Assembly (NCBI GenBank): GCA_031431335.1
Contig: JANPDG010000143.1
Location: 1 to 64,000 of the forward strand
Direction of reading: 5' to 3'
Length of the DNA stretch: 64,000 nt
Source of the DNA: JAAFIP01 sp031431335
GTDB taxonomy: Bacteria > Pseudomonadota > Gammaproteobacteria > Burkholderiales > Burkholderiaceae_C
Part shown: positions 1-9,276 of the stretch, in pieces
How positions within the stretch are numbered: the first letter of the stretch is position 1
Layout: every line of letters starts with the position of its first letter
Program-made: the position numbers and the translations under genes
The notes under the pieces: model-generated
Seen by the model: only the letters and a program-made list of their open reading frames with translations
Databases searched by the model: none
What the model was told of the DNA's origin: nothing

Positions 1-1047
1 GGGCGCTGTGTAGACCAGCAGCTCGTCCACCAAGCCCGCCCGCAGCAGCGAGCCATTGAGCTTAAAGCCCGCTTCGACATGCAGCTCATTGATCTCGCGC
101 TGGCCTAGGTCGCGCAGCATGGCCGCCAAGTCCACCTTGGGCCTGTCTGGGGCAGACTGGCTGTCTGGCAAAACTATGACGGTCGCACCTAGCGCCTCCA
201 AGGCTTTTTGTTTTGCATCGTTGTGAACGGCAGCGTAGATCCAAATAGACCTGCCCGGTATAGTGGCCACCACCTCAGCGCTTAACCCACAAAGAGCCAT
301 CCAGTCTTTGTCCGCCGCAGCGCGCTGGCCCAGCGTAGCCCAGAGCTTGGCAGTCAAGGGCGTATCCAACTGGCTGTCCACAATCACCAAATGAGGCTGG
401 CGCGGTGTGTCCACATGCCGCACGTCCAGCAAAGGGTCGTCTGACAGCACCGTACCAATGCCCGTGAGCACCGCACACGAGCGCGCCCGCCAAGCATGCC
501 CGTCCGCACGGGCTGCCGCACCAGTAATCCACTGACTAGCGCCGTTGCGCAGAGCTGTCTGCCCATCCAGTGATGCAGCCAGCTTCATCCGCACCCAGGG
601 CGTTTTGCGCAGCATGCGGTTGAAAAATCCGATATTGAGCTCGCGCGAGGCAACAGCCTCAGGGCTGTCAGGCGGCAATACCTCTACCTCCACCCCCGCG
701 TCCCGCAGCATCTGCACCCCACGGCCCGACACCAATGGGTTAGGGTCGAGCACCGCCACCACCACTTTGGCGATACCCGCCTCAATCAAAGCATGACAAC
801 ACGGCGGCGTGCGCCCAAAGTGAGAGCAGGGCTCTAAAGTCACATAAGCCGTAGCGCCTTTGACCGAGATGCCCCGAGACGCCGCGTCCAGCAGAGCCAT
901 GACTTCAGCATGGTCGTGGCCTCGGGGTTGGGTGTGGCCGAATGCAATTGTTACCTTGTCCGTTGTAGATCGTAGTAGCACACAGCCAACACTTGGATTG
1001 GGCGCACATTTTGATTTTGACGCGTGCAACATGGCAAGGTTCATCAT
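1..1047 (-). CDS. ribD: RibD, bifunctional riboflavin deaminase/reductase (3' end outside window)
   Basis: Reading the minus strand from ATG 1047 gives an open frame of 349 codons that runs off the left edge. The N-terminal cytidine-deaminase-like domain carries the zinc motif HAEVMALL (about residue 50) and PCSHFGRTPPC (about residue 80). The C-terminal reductase domain begins near WVRMKLAASLDGQTAL. The enzyme deaminates and then reduces the pyrimidine intermediate of riboflavin synthesis in the cytosol. ATG 1044 is an alternative start, and an in-frame stop lies 18 bases upstream. RibD is commonly near nrdR; here the pilus operon separates the two. Confidence 0.93.
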   Translation of the reverse strand, partial: MMNLAMLHASKSKCAPNPSVGCVLLRSTTDKVTIAFGHTQPRGHDHAEVMALLDAASRGISVKGATAYVTLEPCSHFGRTPPCCHALIEAGIAKVVVAVLDPNPLVSGRGVQMLRDAGVEVEVLPPDSPEAVASRELNIGFFNRMLRKTPWVRMKLAASLDGQTALRNGASQWITGAAARADGHAWRARSCAVLTGIGTVLSDDPLLDVRHVDTPRQPHLVIVDSQLDTPLTAKLWATLGQRAAADKDWMALCGLSAEVVATIPGRSIWIYAAVHNDAKQKALEALGATVIVLPDSQSAPDRPKVDLAAMLRDLGQREINELHVEAGFKLNGSLLRAGLVDELLVYTAP

Positions 1048-1096
1048 GTCAAGCTTGCGGCGTTAAGGCTGGTCATTAAATTACCGTTGATTCGTG

Positions 1097-1114
1097 TGAT
1101 GAAACCGTTCATCA
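1097..1114. promoter_or_regulatory. 7-bp inverted repeat between ribD and fimT
   Basis: TGATGAA, a 4-base spacer (ACCG) and TTCATCA form a perfect inverted repeat in the divergent ribD/fimT intergenic region. It could be an operator or a small hairpin in the pilus operon leader. No regulator can be assigned from sequence alone. Confidence 0.3.
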
Positions 1115-1158
1115 GTCATACACATATTGTTTAAGTGTATTTGATTAACATACATGTT

Positions 1159-1773
1159 ATGAAATGCAAGTCTCCAAGTCATAATAATTTTAGACACTTC
1201 ACAACCCCTAAATTTTTTTTAGGGTTTTCCCTGGTAGAGGTCATGGTTGTAGTGGCAATCATAGGTATTTTGGCTGCATTGGCTGCGCCATCTTTTACTG
1301 AATTGCTGAGAAATAACAGACTGACCAGTGCATCTTCTGCTTTACAAGTGTCACTAAATTTAGCTAGATCAGAGGCTATAAAACGCGGATTTGATGCAAA
1401 GGTCACCGTTGCAGCGAACACAACTGCCGGTGCTTGGACAAACGGATGGACTGTTTTTGAAGACAAAACGACGAACGCAAACGGTTCTGTTGGCTTGGCT
1501 GCATCTGGGGTAAACGGTACCCAACTAGAAATCGTGGCTGCACCCTCTGGTCCGTTGAGTGCAAGTCTAACGTTCCCTACGCTCAATTCATTTACTTACA
1601 ACGGCCAAGGTCGAATTATTGATCCCTCAACGGGCGTAAGTGGGGTAACCAATAAATCTTTTTGGTTTTTTGATGGCGCAAGTCAGAGATATTGTTTGGT
1701 ATTAAACAATTCTGGCAGAGTTCGAATAGCACGCGTGGATAGCGCCACTGCATGCCCTTCCGATACTAATTAA
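1159..1773 (+). CDS. fimT: Type IV pilus minor pilin, GspH/FimT family
   Basis: The product has a prepilin leader ending FFLG, followed by the processed N-terminus FSLVEVMVVVAIIGILAALAAPSF (glutamate at +5), the pseudopilin hydrophobic helix. The remainder is a GspH-like globular domain. Minor pilins prime assembly of the type IV pilus in the inner membrane. The start is uncertain: ATG 1159 gives a 22-residue leader, whereas GTG 1135 in the same frame gives 30 residues. Neither has a convincing Shine-Dalgarno. It is the first gene of the fimT-pilV-pilW-pilX-pilY1-pilE operon. Base composition is clearly more AT-rich than nrdR and glyA on the far side of the operon. Confidence 0.85.
   Translation: MKCKSPSHNNFRHFTTPKFFLGFSLVEVMVVVAIIGILAALAAPSFTELLRNNRLTSASSALQVSLNLARSEAIKRGFDAKVTVAANTTAGAWTNGWTVFEDKTTNANGSVGLAASGVNGTQLEIVAAPSGPLSASLTFPTLNSFTYNGQGRIIDPSTGVSGVTNKSFWFFDGASQRYCLVLNNSGRVRIARVDSATACPSDTN
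1206..1224 (+). repeat. Hairpin at the prepilin cleavage codons of fimT
   Basis: CCCTAAA, a loop of five T and TTTAGGG form a perfect 7-bp inverted repeat. Its right arm ends on the codon for the glycine before the prepilin peptidase cut. A comparable hairpin is found at the same place in pilV. Confidence 0.45.
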
Positions 1774-1787
1774 ATTACAAATTAAAA

Positions 1788-2333
1788 ATGCAAACTCACC
1801 GTAAAAAAAACACCTTGCAAGTATCGGGCTTGCTTGGTTTCAGGCCTAGCAAAGAATTGCTAGGCTTTAGTTTGATAGAGGTTTTAGTAACTTTAGTTAT
1901 CTTGTCTCTTGGTCTTTTGGGTGTTGCTGGGTTGTTGGTAAGTGGTATATCTAACGCGGCATCCTCTGAATCTACATCTAAGGCGAATCAGTTGGCTGCA
2001 GATATGGCTGATCGCATAAGGGCAAATTCTGCTGTTGGAGCATCGGCTACAAGCGAATACATCACAACTTACTCTGAAACTGCTACATCAATTGGTACAG
2101 GCACTCTCAGTATTGCTAGAAAAGATAAAAGCGATTGGTTGCAGTCGCTTGAAACGCAGCTGCCGCAAGGTCGGGGTCAAATCAGTAGCTCCTCCAGCGG
2201 ATCGGTACGCAAGCTGGATATTGAAATTCGCTGGAACAACTGCTTCGGTACATTAAGCCAGGACGATAAAGACAGTTGCACAACTACTTCTGCGGCTAGC
2301 TACAAAACTGTGACCTATGAGCTGCACCTATGA
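1788..2333 (+). CDS. pilV: Type IV pilus minor pilin PilV
   Basis: This 181-residue protein has a prepilin leader ending ELLG and mature start FSLIEVLVTLVILSLGLLGVAGLL, followed by a domain with the ADRIRAN segment typical of PilV. It is a low-abundance pilin that, with FimT/PilW/PilX and PilY1, forms the priming complex at the pilus tip. The start ATG lies 14 bases after the fimT stop, and the last codons overlap the pilW start by four bases (ATGA), indicating translational coupling. The leader of 27 residues is long for a prepilin. Confidence 0.9.
   Translation: MQTHRKKNTLQVSGLLGFRPSKELLGFSLIEVLVTLVILSLGLLGVAGLLVSGISNAASSESTSKANQLAADMADRIRANSAVGASATSEYITTYSETATSIGTGTLSIARKDKSDWLQSLETQLPQGRGQISSSSSGSVRKLDIEIRWNNCFGTLSQDDKDSCTTTSAASYKTVTYELHL
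1844..1865 (+). repeat. Hairpin at the prepilin cleavage codons of pilV
   Basis: GCCTAGCAA and TTGCTAGGC form a perfect 9-bp stem around a 4-base loop. The right arm encodes the Leu-Leu-Gly that ends the prepilin leader. The stem is followed by TTTAGTTTG, so it looks partly terminator-like, but the T run is broken. Confidence 0.5.
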
Positions 2334-3508
2334 CTGATAGAACCCGTAAATTTACCCCTCGAACGCATCTGGGCTTTACTCTGGTTGAGCTGCTAGTTGC
2401 TCTTGCATTGGGATTATTTGTATTGATTGGTTTGACATCGGTTTTTGTTGCTGTTAAACAGTCGTTCCGATTTCAAGAAACCAGTGGCAGACTGCAAGAA
2501 GATGCTGGTTTCGCGCTTGATACCATTTCTAGAGATCTACGTATGGCTGGTCAAGCTGGATGCTTGGGGGTAAGCAAAATAACTACTGGAACTGGACCTT
2601 CGGCAGTAAGCACTTATTTTCCTGGCAGTGTAATTGGTCCTGGGTATGCAAACGGACTTGGTATGGCGAATCCAATGTCACAAGTTCTAACTTCGGAGGT
2701 CGAAGTGACTGCACAGCCTATGACTGCATTTAACTTTGTGCGCGGATTTGACGGCATACCAGCAGCGATGTTTTCAAGTTCACCACCTTCAAACGCGGCG
2801 ACAGATAGCTTATTCTTTATGGGAGCCAGTTCTAAAGCGGTTGCTTTGAGCGCACCAATGACCGTTGCCAACTCTGCATTGACTATTGCATCAGACCCAT
2901 TCAATTGGCGAAGTGCGAGTAACAATACGCGCACATTCATTATTTCTAATTGTGCATCTTCTAGTGTTTTTATTGGACAAACATCAGCACTTGGTGCTGG
3001 GGCGCAAATTGTGCATGGCACAGCGCAGGGAAATTCTGTAGATAGTTTTACTTCCAGTACAGTTTTTGGTACAGACACAGTTGTCATGCCTCTTGAGTGG
3101 AGTTTTTACTATGTTGCAACACGGGCAGGTGCTGACACCCCAAGCCTGTATCGTATTTTTTATAATGGATCAGACCGTTCTAATGCAGAAGAAATAGTAT
3201 CTAACGTTGAGAGCATGCAAGTTCATTATGGTGAGAGTAATTTAGATGCTACATCGGGTCTTTCAACCTTAAAGGTAGATGTCTGGCGCACTAGTCCAGG
3301 TGCGGTGAGTGACTGGTCACGCGTGGTCGCAGTGCGTGTCGGGCTGATGCTTGTGAGCTCTCTGGACAACGCAAATCCCGGCGTTACTCTCACTACCCCT
3401 ACTTTACTTGGGGCGACCTACACGCTACCTACTGGTGCATCTGCTAATCGTTTACGCAAAGAATTTTCTACTACAGTAGTTCTCCGTAATGCTGTGGCTG
3501 CTCGCTAA
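2330..3508 (+). CDS. pilW: Type IV pilus minor pilin PilW
   Basis: The 392-residue protein has a leader ending HLG, a mature start FTLVELLVALALGLFVLIGLTSVF, and a long globular domain as in PilW. Part of the sequence near residue 65 (ISRDLRMAGQAGCLG) is characteristic of PilW proteins. It is translationally coupled to pilV and is followed six bases after its stop by pilX. It acts in the pilus priming complex. Confidence 0.9.
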   Translation: MTDRTRKFTPRTHLGFTLVELLVALALGLFVLIGLTSVFVAVKQSFRFQETSGRLQEDAGFALDTISRDLRMAGQAGCLGVSKITTGTGPSAVSTYFPGSVIGPGYANGLGMANPMSQVLTSEVEVTAQPMTAFNFVRGFDGIPAAMFSSSPPSNAATDSLFFMGASSKAVALSAPMTVANSALTIASDPFNWRSASNNTRTFIISNCASSSVFIGQTSALGAGAQIVHGTAQGNSVDSFTSSTVFGTDTVVMPLEWSFYYVATRAGADTPSLYRIFYNGSDRSNAEEIVSNVESMQVHYGESNLDATSGLSTLKVDVWRTSPGAVSDWSRVVAVRVGLMLVSSLDNANPGVTLTTPTLLGATYTLPTGASANRLRKEFSTTVVLRNAVAAR

Positions 3509-3514
3509 AACTAT

Positions 3515-4144
3515 ATGCTAGTCAACATGCAAACCAAGAATCAACTTTCTATGTCTCAAGCCAATGTTTGTGCCGAGATGAATGATGCTTGTGACTGCGT
3601 TCGCGTAGATCACCCAAGATCAAAAAAGCAGCGCGGCATGACTTTACTCATTGGCTTAATTTTATTGGCTATGCTAACGGTAATTAGTATTATTGGTTTT
3701 CGTAATACTACTTTGTCTGAGAGAATCACCGGAAATTCAGTTGATAGAAATACTTCTTTTCAGTCGGCTGAAAACGCAGGCAAAGAGGCCATAGGCAAGA
3801 TAGTTGATGGTTTATTCGTGCCTGGAACTGCCGGGTACTACAGTACACCTTTACCGCTTGGTGGAAATTCTGAGCACTGGACTAAAGGCGTGAGTACTGG
3901 TTCGATTGCCTATGCATCGTGCGCAAACAATGTTCCTTTTCACTGGGAAAGCTGTGCTGCAGAAGTCCCAACAATCTACGCAAGGAACAGATTTAAAGCT
4001 CAATACGTGATTGAGCTTTTATCTTCTTCCAGCAGTGGCGGAAGTACAGTTTCAAATTACCGCATATCTTCTCGAAGCACTGGCGGTTCTGGTACAGCTG
4101 AAGTTGTTTTGCAAACCATTTATACGCGCACTACCACGCCCTAG
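3515..4144 (+). CDS. pilX: Type IV pilus assembly protein PilX
   Basis: This 209-residue protein contains a GMTLLIGLILLAMLTVISIIGFRNT hydrophobic helix. That segment and the following TTLSERITGN and SAENAGKEA are typical of PilX, which often has M or A rather than F at +1. From ATG 3515 the leader would be about 42 residues, unusually long. Internal ATGs at 3527, 3551 and 3581 are possible true starts. Its operon position between pilW and pilY1 supports the assignment. Confidence 0.87.
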   Translation: MLVNMQTKNQLSMSQANVCAEMNDACDCVRVDHPRSKKQRGMTLLIGLILLAMLTVISIIGFRNTTLSERITGNSVDRNTSFQSAENAGKEAIGKIVDGLFVPGTAGYYSTPLPLGGNSEHWTKGVSTGSIAYASCANNVPFHWESCAAEVPTIYARNRFKAQYVIELLSSSSSGGSTVSNYRISSRSTGGSGTAEVVLQTIYTRTTTP

Positions 4145-4182
4145 TGTTGCAATTTAAAGAATAAAATTTTGGAGAACTAGCT

Positions 4183-7100
4183 ATGAATATTCAAGCTATC
4201 AAATCTACTACACGAACATTTGCATTGGGCGCATTTTTCGCTCTAAGCTCATTGTTATGTTTATCGTCTCAAGCCGCAACTACTGTTGACTTGGCGTCGA
4301 CTCCACTCTTGGCTCTTAAAAATGCCCCAGGTCTGGTCATGTTGAATATGAGCCGTGACCATCGTCTTTTATACGCTGCTTACAACGATACCTCTGACAT
4401 TAATGGAGACGGTGCTATTGATGTCGGATTCAAACCCGACATAACGTATTATGGTTACTTTGTTAGCGATCGCTGCTACAGTTACTCTAACTCTGACGGA
4501 CATTACAGGCCTCGCAGTATAGCAAGTACAACGACCGGATGCAAAAGCGCCCCTAACACTGCAAGATGGCATGGTAATTGGCTTAATTGGGTAAATACTT
4601 CTAGGATGGACTCACTTCGCAAAGTCCTCTATGGCGGTTACAGGTCTGAAGACACTACAACTCGAACAATACTAGAGGCTGTGCACATTCCTGGCGACAG
4701 TCATGTTTGGGGTAAGGAGTACCGTCCTACCAACGTAGGAGGCCCGGATGCTTACGACATCAGTCACTACGCTAGACTGGATATGCCGGGCACGGGACAA
4801 ATGCATATCTTTCTGCAAAAAAGCGAAGGCAGTGCAGCAAACGTTTATACGGGCAGACAGCCGCCTACACTCCGTGTTGCAAAAAACGTAGATGCTAATA
4901 TTGACCGCGTGTGGATTTGGGCATCGAGTGAGCGCCCTATTGGTAATGCAAACGGCGACTTTAGCTACAACAGGCCTTCTTATAGTTTTGTGAACGGGTT
5001 GCCTGGTTACAAAAATCGTCCTACACCCTACGATGCTAAGAATTTCCCTGCTGAATTCACGCTAATCGGCCGGGTACGTGCCTGCGTTGCTATATCTGGC
5101 AATCGAGAAGCTGGTTGTGTTGGTTACCCTGCTGCAAACCCGACTGTTTGGAAGCCCACTGGCGTGCTTCATGAATACTCGGTGAACGACGCTTTAAAAT
5201 TTGGCCTCATCACTGGTAGCTATCAAAACAATTATTCTGGTGGTGTCGTGCGTAAAGACATTGAATCTTTTCAAAACGAAATTGATCCTGCCACAGGTAT
5301 TTTTACAGCAACCAATGGCATTGCTAAAACTATTAACGCGGTCGGTACCTACGGCTACGATGGCGTAGGAAGTTACGAGTATGAGTGCGGCTTTCTGTTC
5401 AACGCGCTTAGGCCACAGTCATCGTGTCATATGTGGGGATCCCCAGTAGCAGAAATGATGTACGAGGGCCTGCGATACTTTGGCGGTAAAGCTCCTACAG
5501 CAGCTTTTACTGCAAACGTCGATGCATCAGACAGTCCCGATACACGGTTGGGTTTGCCATTGGTATCTACGTGGGCTAATCCATATCGGCCTAAAAATTC
5601 TGGGGGAAGTCCTATCTGCTCTAAGCCTGTGCAAATGGTGATTGCCGACCCTATTACGAGTTTTGATTCTGATCAGTTGCCTGGTGCAGCCTTTCCGATT
5701 GTTTCGGCAAATGGAGCCGCCTTGAATGCTGATTCAGAAAAGCTGAATCTCTTAAGTCCACTGAATGTGTCTGCGCAGGCAAATACAATCTGGGCCAGCG
5801 AAATACTAGGGACTACAACTGTGACCACAGTAGCTGGCACAACCGCCACAGTAGCTCCTGGCACTTTGTATGGTTTAGTCAATAATTTCTTTATGGGTCA
5901 AACCACGTTAGCTAATTCTGACGGCAACCCCACCGCTAAAGCCGCGACAACTTTTGCAACTATGCGAGGCCACGGGCCTGACGAAACTAACACTCAGGGT
6001 AGCTACTACGCTGCCAGCGTAGCAAGATATGGACAGAAGACAGGTATTGATATCTCTGATGGGGCTGGAGGAACGCGCGTAACATCGGTTGATCAAATTT
6101 CAGTTGCTCTAGGTTCAGTGGTTCCTCGAATTGAATTTAAATACAACAACCAAAATATCACCATAGTTCCGCTGTCTAAATCTGTAAGTGGGGGTAGTAT
6201 TGCCTCTGCCAACAGCGTTCCAAATGGTTTTCAGCCCACTGGTTTAATCACACTTCTTTATTTTGATCAAATTCATAACACCTCACCGTCTAACACAACG
6301 TCTACAGTCAACGGAGGACGGCCATTTTTGCGATTCATGGCTAGTTTTTCAGATATCGATCAAGGTGCTGACAATGAGGCTGACGCTAACGTGTATTACA
6401 CAGTTTTGATTGATACTTCGGGGCAGCTACAAATTCAAACTGACGCGTATTACGAAGCGGGCGGTATTAAGCAGAATATGGGCTATATTATTTCTGGAAC
6501 CACTAAAGATGGCGTTTATTTAGAGGTGGCAGATGAAGGAGATAACCCAGTTTATTATTTAGATACATTGACAGGGCAAGATCCTGCTCCATCGGTAGGA
6601 AGAACAGTCGTAAACCCCACTCGACTACCTTCGTCGAATTTACGGACATTCACCTTGGGCGCGGGCAGTGGGGCAACTTTTGTGCCTAAAGATCCGCTTT
6701 GGTACGCCGCCAAGTACGGCGGTGCGGGCGTAGTTGACAGCAAAGGCGATCCTACCAATTATTTTAGAATCACTAATCCCTCTGAGCTTCCCACACAAAT
6801 GGGCAAAGCTTTCAAGAGTGCTGCGTCACTAGCTGCGGTCGCTAGTACCAGTGTGGTGGGTGTAGGGCAGCGTAGTGCAGGTTCTGCTGCAGTCTATCAA
6901 GCCAACTATGACTCGTTGACATGGTCTTCTCGGCTGTATTCTTTTAAAGTTCAGCCTAGCGGCGCGGTTTCAAACACCGCAACATGGGAAGTATCTGAAA
7001 AGATACCTGATCCAAGTTTGCGCGCTAACATGTATCTTGGCCGCGGAGCAACAGCGCCTTTCAACTTAACGCCGTCCAACTATGCCTCATTGACTGCCGC

Positions 7101-8796
7101 TGAAAAAACTGATTTTGGTGGAACCCCCACGTATACCTACTTGTTGGGTGACAAAAGCGGCGAGGAGCGCAAAGGTGGAAATTTCCGTAACCGCGGCACC
7201 ACCGCCGGAGGAGAGTATGGCTCGGTATTAGGTGACATAGTTAACTCTGACCCGCAAATCATATCCAAGAAGGATTATGACTACGCTTCAAGTGATGTTG
7301 ACTACACTACATTTCTGAACGGGATTGATTTTGAAATGCTGGCCGTTGGCACTAACAATGGTTTCTTTCATATCTTTGACGCAGAAGCCGATGCTAGCGG
7401 TGGTGGAGAATTACTAGCCTTCATGCCACAAGCAGCTCGTCGTGATATTAAGGATCTGGCATCACGCGACTATAAGCACCGCAACTTTGTTGATGGTCCT
7501 ATCGGCGTAGGTCATGCCAAGATCGCTGTGCCGGGCGATCCTACTGCAAGATGGCGTACAGTGGCAATCGGTGCTGGTGGCGATGGTGCACAAACTGTGT
7601 TTGCTGTGGATGCCTCAACTAAAACTTTTACTGCTAACAGTATTTTGTGGGAAATTAACACCGCAACTCTCACAGTTAATGCGCCGACTCAGGTCGCCAA
7701 ATTTGGAAATATTATGGGCAAACCTGCTTTAGGCAAGTTGTCTGATGGAACTTGGGTCGCTATTTTCGGTAATGGCTACAACAGCACTGGAGGACAGTCA
7801 CATTTGTTTGTAGTTCGTTTAGATACTGGTGCTATTGTGAGAGTCATCTCTACCAACTCTACAACTGGGAACGGGCTAGGATCGATTGAAATCGTGCGTA
7901 AAACATCTGGCAATCGCGATACGATTGATTATGTTTATGGCTCTGATTTCAGAGGCCAAGTTTGGAGATTTAACCCCAATGTAAACACTGCTGGTGCCTT
8001 GATTTATAAAACTCCGAATGGACGCCCTATCACCGCAGAAATTAAAGTGGATGACGCGCCTGCCAGCCCATTGACCACTGGCGGCAAGATGGTGTACTTT
8101 GGAACAGGGAGTTACCTTAGCCCTACGGACCCCAGCACTACAACCACTCAGGCGCTGTATGGTGTCTATGATGACTTGGTTCACAGCATTAATACGAGCG
8201 CTTTTGCGGCAGAGACAGACTTAACTTTTAATTCCTTGCTGGCCACTGCCGGAGCCGATACTCGCTCTAGCACTTCATCCGTCACCCCTGCTTGGTACAC
8301 AGTTACTGGCAAAAAAGGATGGGTTTTAGAGCTAACAGGCACCAACGTGCAAGCTGGCGAGCGTGTTATTGCACCACCAGTGCGCTATAAAGTTAGCGGG
8401 GTCGTGGATGCTTTTTTATTCACATCTATCGTGCCTGGTACTGATGATTGCGAGCCCGGTATCAACTCATGGATTACAGGCGTTGATGCGCTTACTGGGG
8501 GCTATGCCAAAGTATTTAGGAATAATATAGAAAACTCTGTGCGAGTATCTGGAGGATCACCAAGGGGTGTTTTTGTATTATCGGATGGCGGAAGACCCGT
8601 ACTATTTACGAGCCAAACAGTGTTTAATAATTCTATAGTTACAAGTAGTTATATAACTGGCACCGGCGGCGATCAAAGCGTGAGTATTAACGGCGTGGTT
8701 GGACGAACCCGCATCTTGTCTATTGATCTGAATGCAGCTGAGCCAGCGCCAGGAAGCAATGTGAATAGCAGACAAGTCTGGCGTCAGCTCAAGTAA
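4183..8796 (+). CDS. pilY1: PilY1/PilC-type pilus tip adhesin and assembly factor
   Basis: The large (1537 residues) secreted protein has an N-terminal signal peptide (hydrophobic stretch ending SLLCLSSQA). An acidic DINGDGAID segment near residue 70 resembles a calcium loop. The C-terminal half has the PilC beta-propeller features: EYGSVLGDIVNSDPQ, VGTNNGFFHIFDA, ELLAFMPQ and YVYGSDFRGQVWRFN. PilY1 proteins cap the pilus, regulate retraction and mediate adhesion. A Shine-Dalgarno (TTGGAGAA) precedes ATG 4183. It is longer than the roughly 1160 residues of the Pseudomonas protein, with the extra length in the N-terminal half, as expected for the variable adhesive part. Confidence 0.93.
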   Translation: MNIQAIKSTTRTFALGAFFALSSLLCLSSQAATTVDLASTPLLALKNAPGLVMLNMSRDHRLLYAAYNDTSDINGDGAIDVGFKPDITYYGYFVSDRCYSYSNSDGHYRPRSIASTTTGCKSAPNTARWHGNWLNWVNTSRMDSLRKVLYGGYRSEDTTTRTILEAVHIPGDSHVWGKEYRPTNVGGPDAYDISHYARLDMPGTGQMHIFLQKSEGSAANVYTGRQPPTLRVAKNVDANIDRVWIWASSERPIGNANGDFSYNRPSYSFVNGLPGYKNRPTPYDAKNFPAEFTLIGRVRACVAISGNREAGCVGYPAANPTVWKPTGVLHEYSVNDALKFGLITGSYQNNYSGGVVRKDIESFQNEIDPATGIFTATNGIAKTINAVGTYGYDGVGSYEYECGFLFNALRPQSSCHMWGSPVAEMMYEGLRYFGGKAPTAAFTANVDASDSPDTRLGLPLVSTWANPYRPKNSGGSPICSKPVQMVIADPITSFDSDQLPGAAFPIVSANGAALNADSEKLNLLSPLNVSAQANTIWASEILGTTTVTTVAGTTATVAPGTLYGLVNNFFMGQTTLANSDGNPTAKAATTFATMRGHGPDETNTQGSYYAASVARYGQKTGIDISDGAGGTRVTSVDQISVALGSVVPRIEFKYNNQNITIVPLSKSVSGGSIASANSVPNGFQPTGLITLLYFDQIHNTSPSNTTSTVNGGRPFLRFMASFSDIDQGADNEADANVYYTVLIDTSGQLQIQTDAYYEAGGIKQNMGYIISGTTKDGVYLEVADEGDNPVYYLDTLTGQDPAPSVGRTVVNPTRLPSSNLRTFTLGAGSGATFVPKDPLWYAAKYGGAGVVDSKGDPTNYFRITNPSELPTQMGKAFKSAASLAAVASTSVVGVGQRSAGSAAVYQANYDSLTWSSRLYSFKVQPSGAVSNTATWEVSEKIPDPSLRANMYLGRGATAPFNLTPSNYASLTAAEKTDFGGTPTYTYLLGDKSGEERKGGNFRNRGTTAGGEYGSVLGDIVNSDPQIISKKDYDYASSDVDYTTFLNGIDFEMLAVGTNNGFFHIFDAEADASGGGELLAFMPQAARRDIKDLASRDYKHRNFVDGPIGVGHAKIAVPGDPTARWRTVAIGAGGDGAQTVFAVDASTKTFTANSILWEINTATLTVNAPTQVAKFGNIMGKPALGKLSDGTWVAIFGNGYNSTGGQSHLFVVRLDTGAIVRVISTNSTTGNGLGSIEIVRKTSGNRDTIDYVYGSDFRGQVWRFNPNVNTAGALIYKTPNGRPITAEIKVDDAPASPLTTGGKMVYFGTGSYLSPTDPSTTTTQALYGVYDDLVHSINTSAFAAETDLTFNSLLATAGADTRSSTSSVTPAWYTVTGKKGWVLELTGTNVQAGERVIAPPVRYKVSGVVDAFLFTSIVPGTDDCEPGINSWITGVDALTGGYAKVFRNNIENSVRVSGGSPRGVFVLSDGGRPVLFTSQTVFNNSIVTSSYITGTGGDQSVSINGVVGRTRILSIDLNAAEPAPGSNVNSRQVWRQLK

Positions 8797-8819
8797 TTAT
8801 TAAAAACAGAGGTGAAAAA

Positions 8820-9254
8820 TTGAAATTAATCACGAAAAATCGCGGATTCACTTTGATTGAATTAATGATTGTTGTTGCGATCATCGGAATCTTGGCGGCC
8901 ATTGCGATACCTTCTTATCAGCAATATATTGCTCGAGGTAACAGGTCGGCTGCTAAATCGGTTCTACTTGAAGTTGCGCAGTTTATGGAGCGATATCGGT
9001 CTAGTAATTTTCGCTACTCCACAGCTATAAACGGCACAACAGCTCCAACTTTGCCTACAGGCTTGCAGCAGGCACCCCAATCTGGTACTGCTAGATATAA
9101 CATTGCTGTAACCACTGTGAGTGAGACAGCTTTTTTACTAACTGCCACACCAACAGGTTGGACCGATGCGCTGTGCGGTAACTTGACTTTGGATAATTTG
9201 GGGCAAAAAAGTGAAAGTGGAACTGGCGACCTCGCCGAGTGTTGGAATCGTTAA
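8820..9254 (+). CDS. pilE: PilE-like type IV pilin
   Basis: The 144-residue product has a very short leader (MKLITKNRG) cut before FTLIELMIVVAIIGILAAIAIPSYQQYI. It ends with a Cys-Gly-Asn-Leu-Thr-Leu-Asp-Asn-Leu-Gly block and a terminal cysteine region, typical of the PilE minor pilins that end this operon in beta-proteobacteria. The start codon is TTG preceded by AGAGGTG. It is probably a minor pilin of the tip complex rather than the major subunit, because it is linked to the priming genes. Confidence 0.88.
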   Translation: MKLITKNRGFTLIELMIVVAIIGILAAIAIPSYQQYIARGNRSAAKSVLLEVAQFMERYRSSNFRYSTAINGTTAPTLPTGLQQAPQSGTARYNIAVTTVSETAFLLTATPTGWTDALCGNLTLDNLGQKSESGTGDLAECWNR

Positions 9255-9276
9255 TTGCTAGAGCCTATATTCGACA

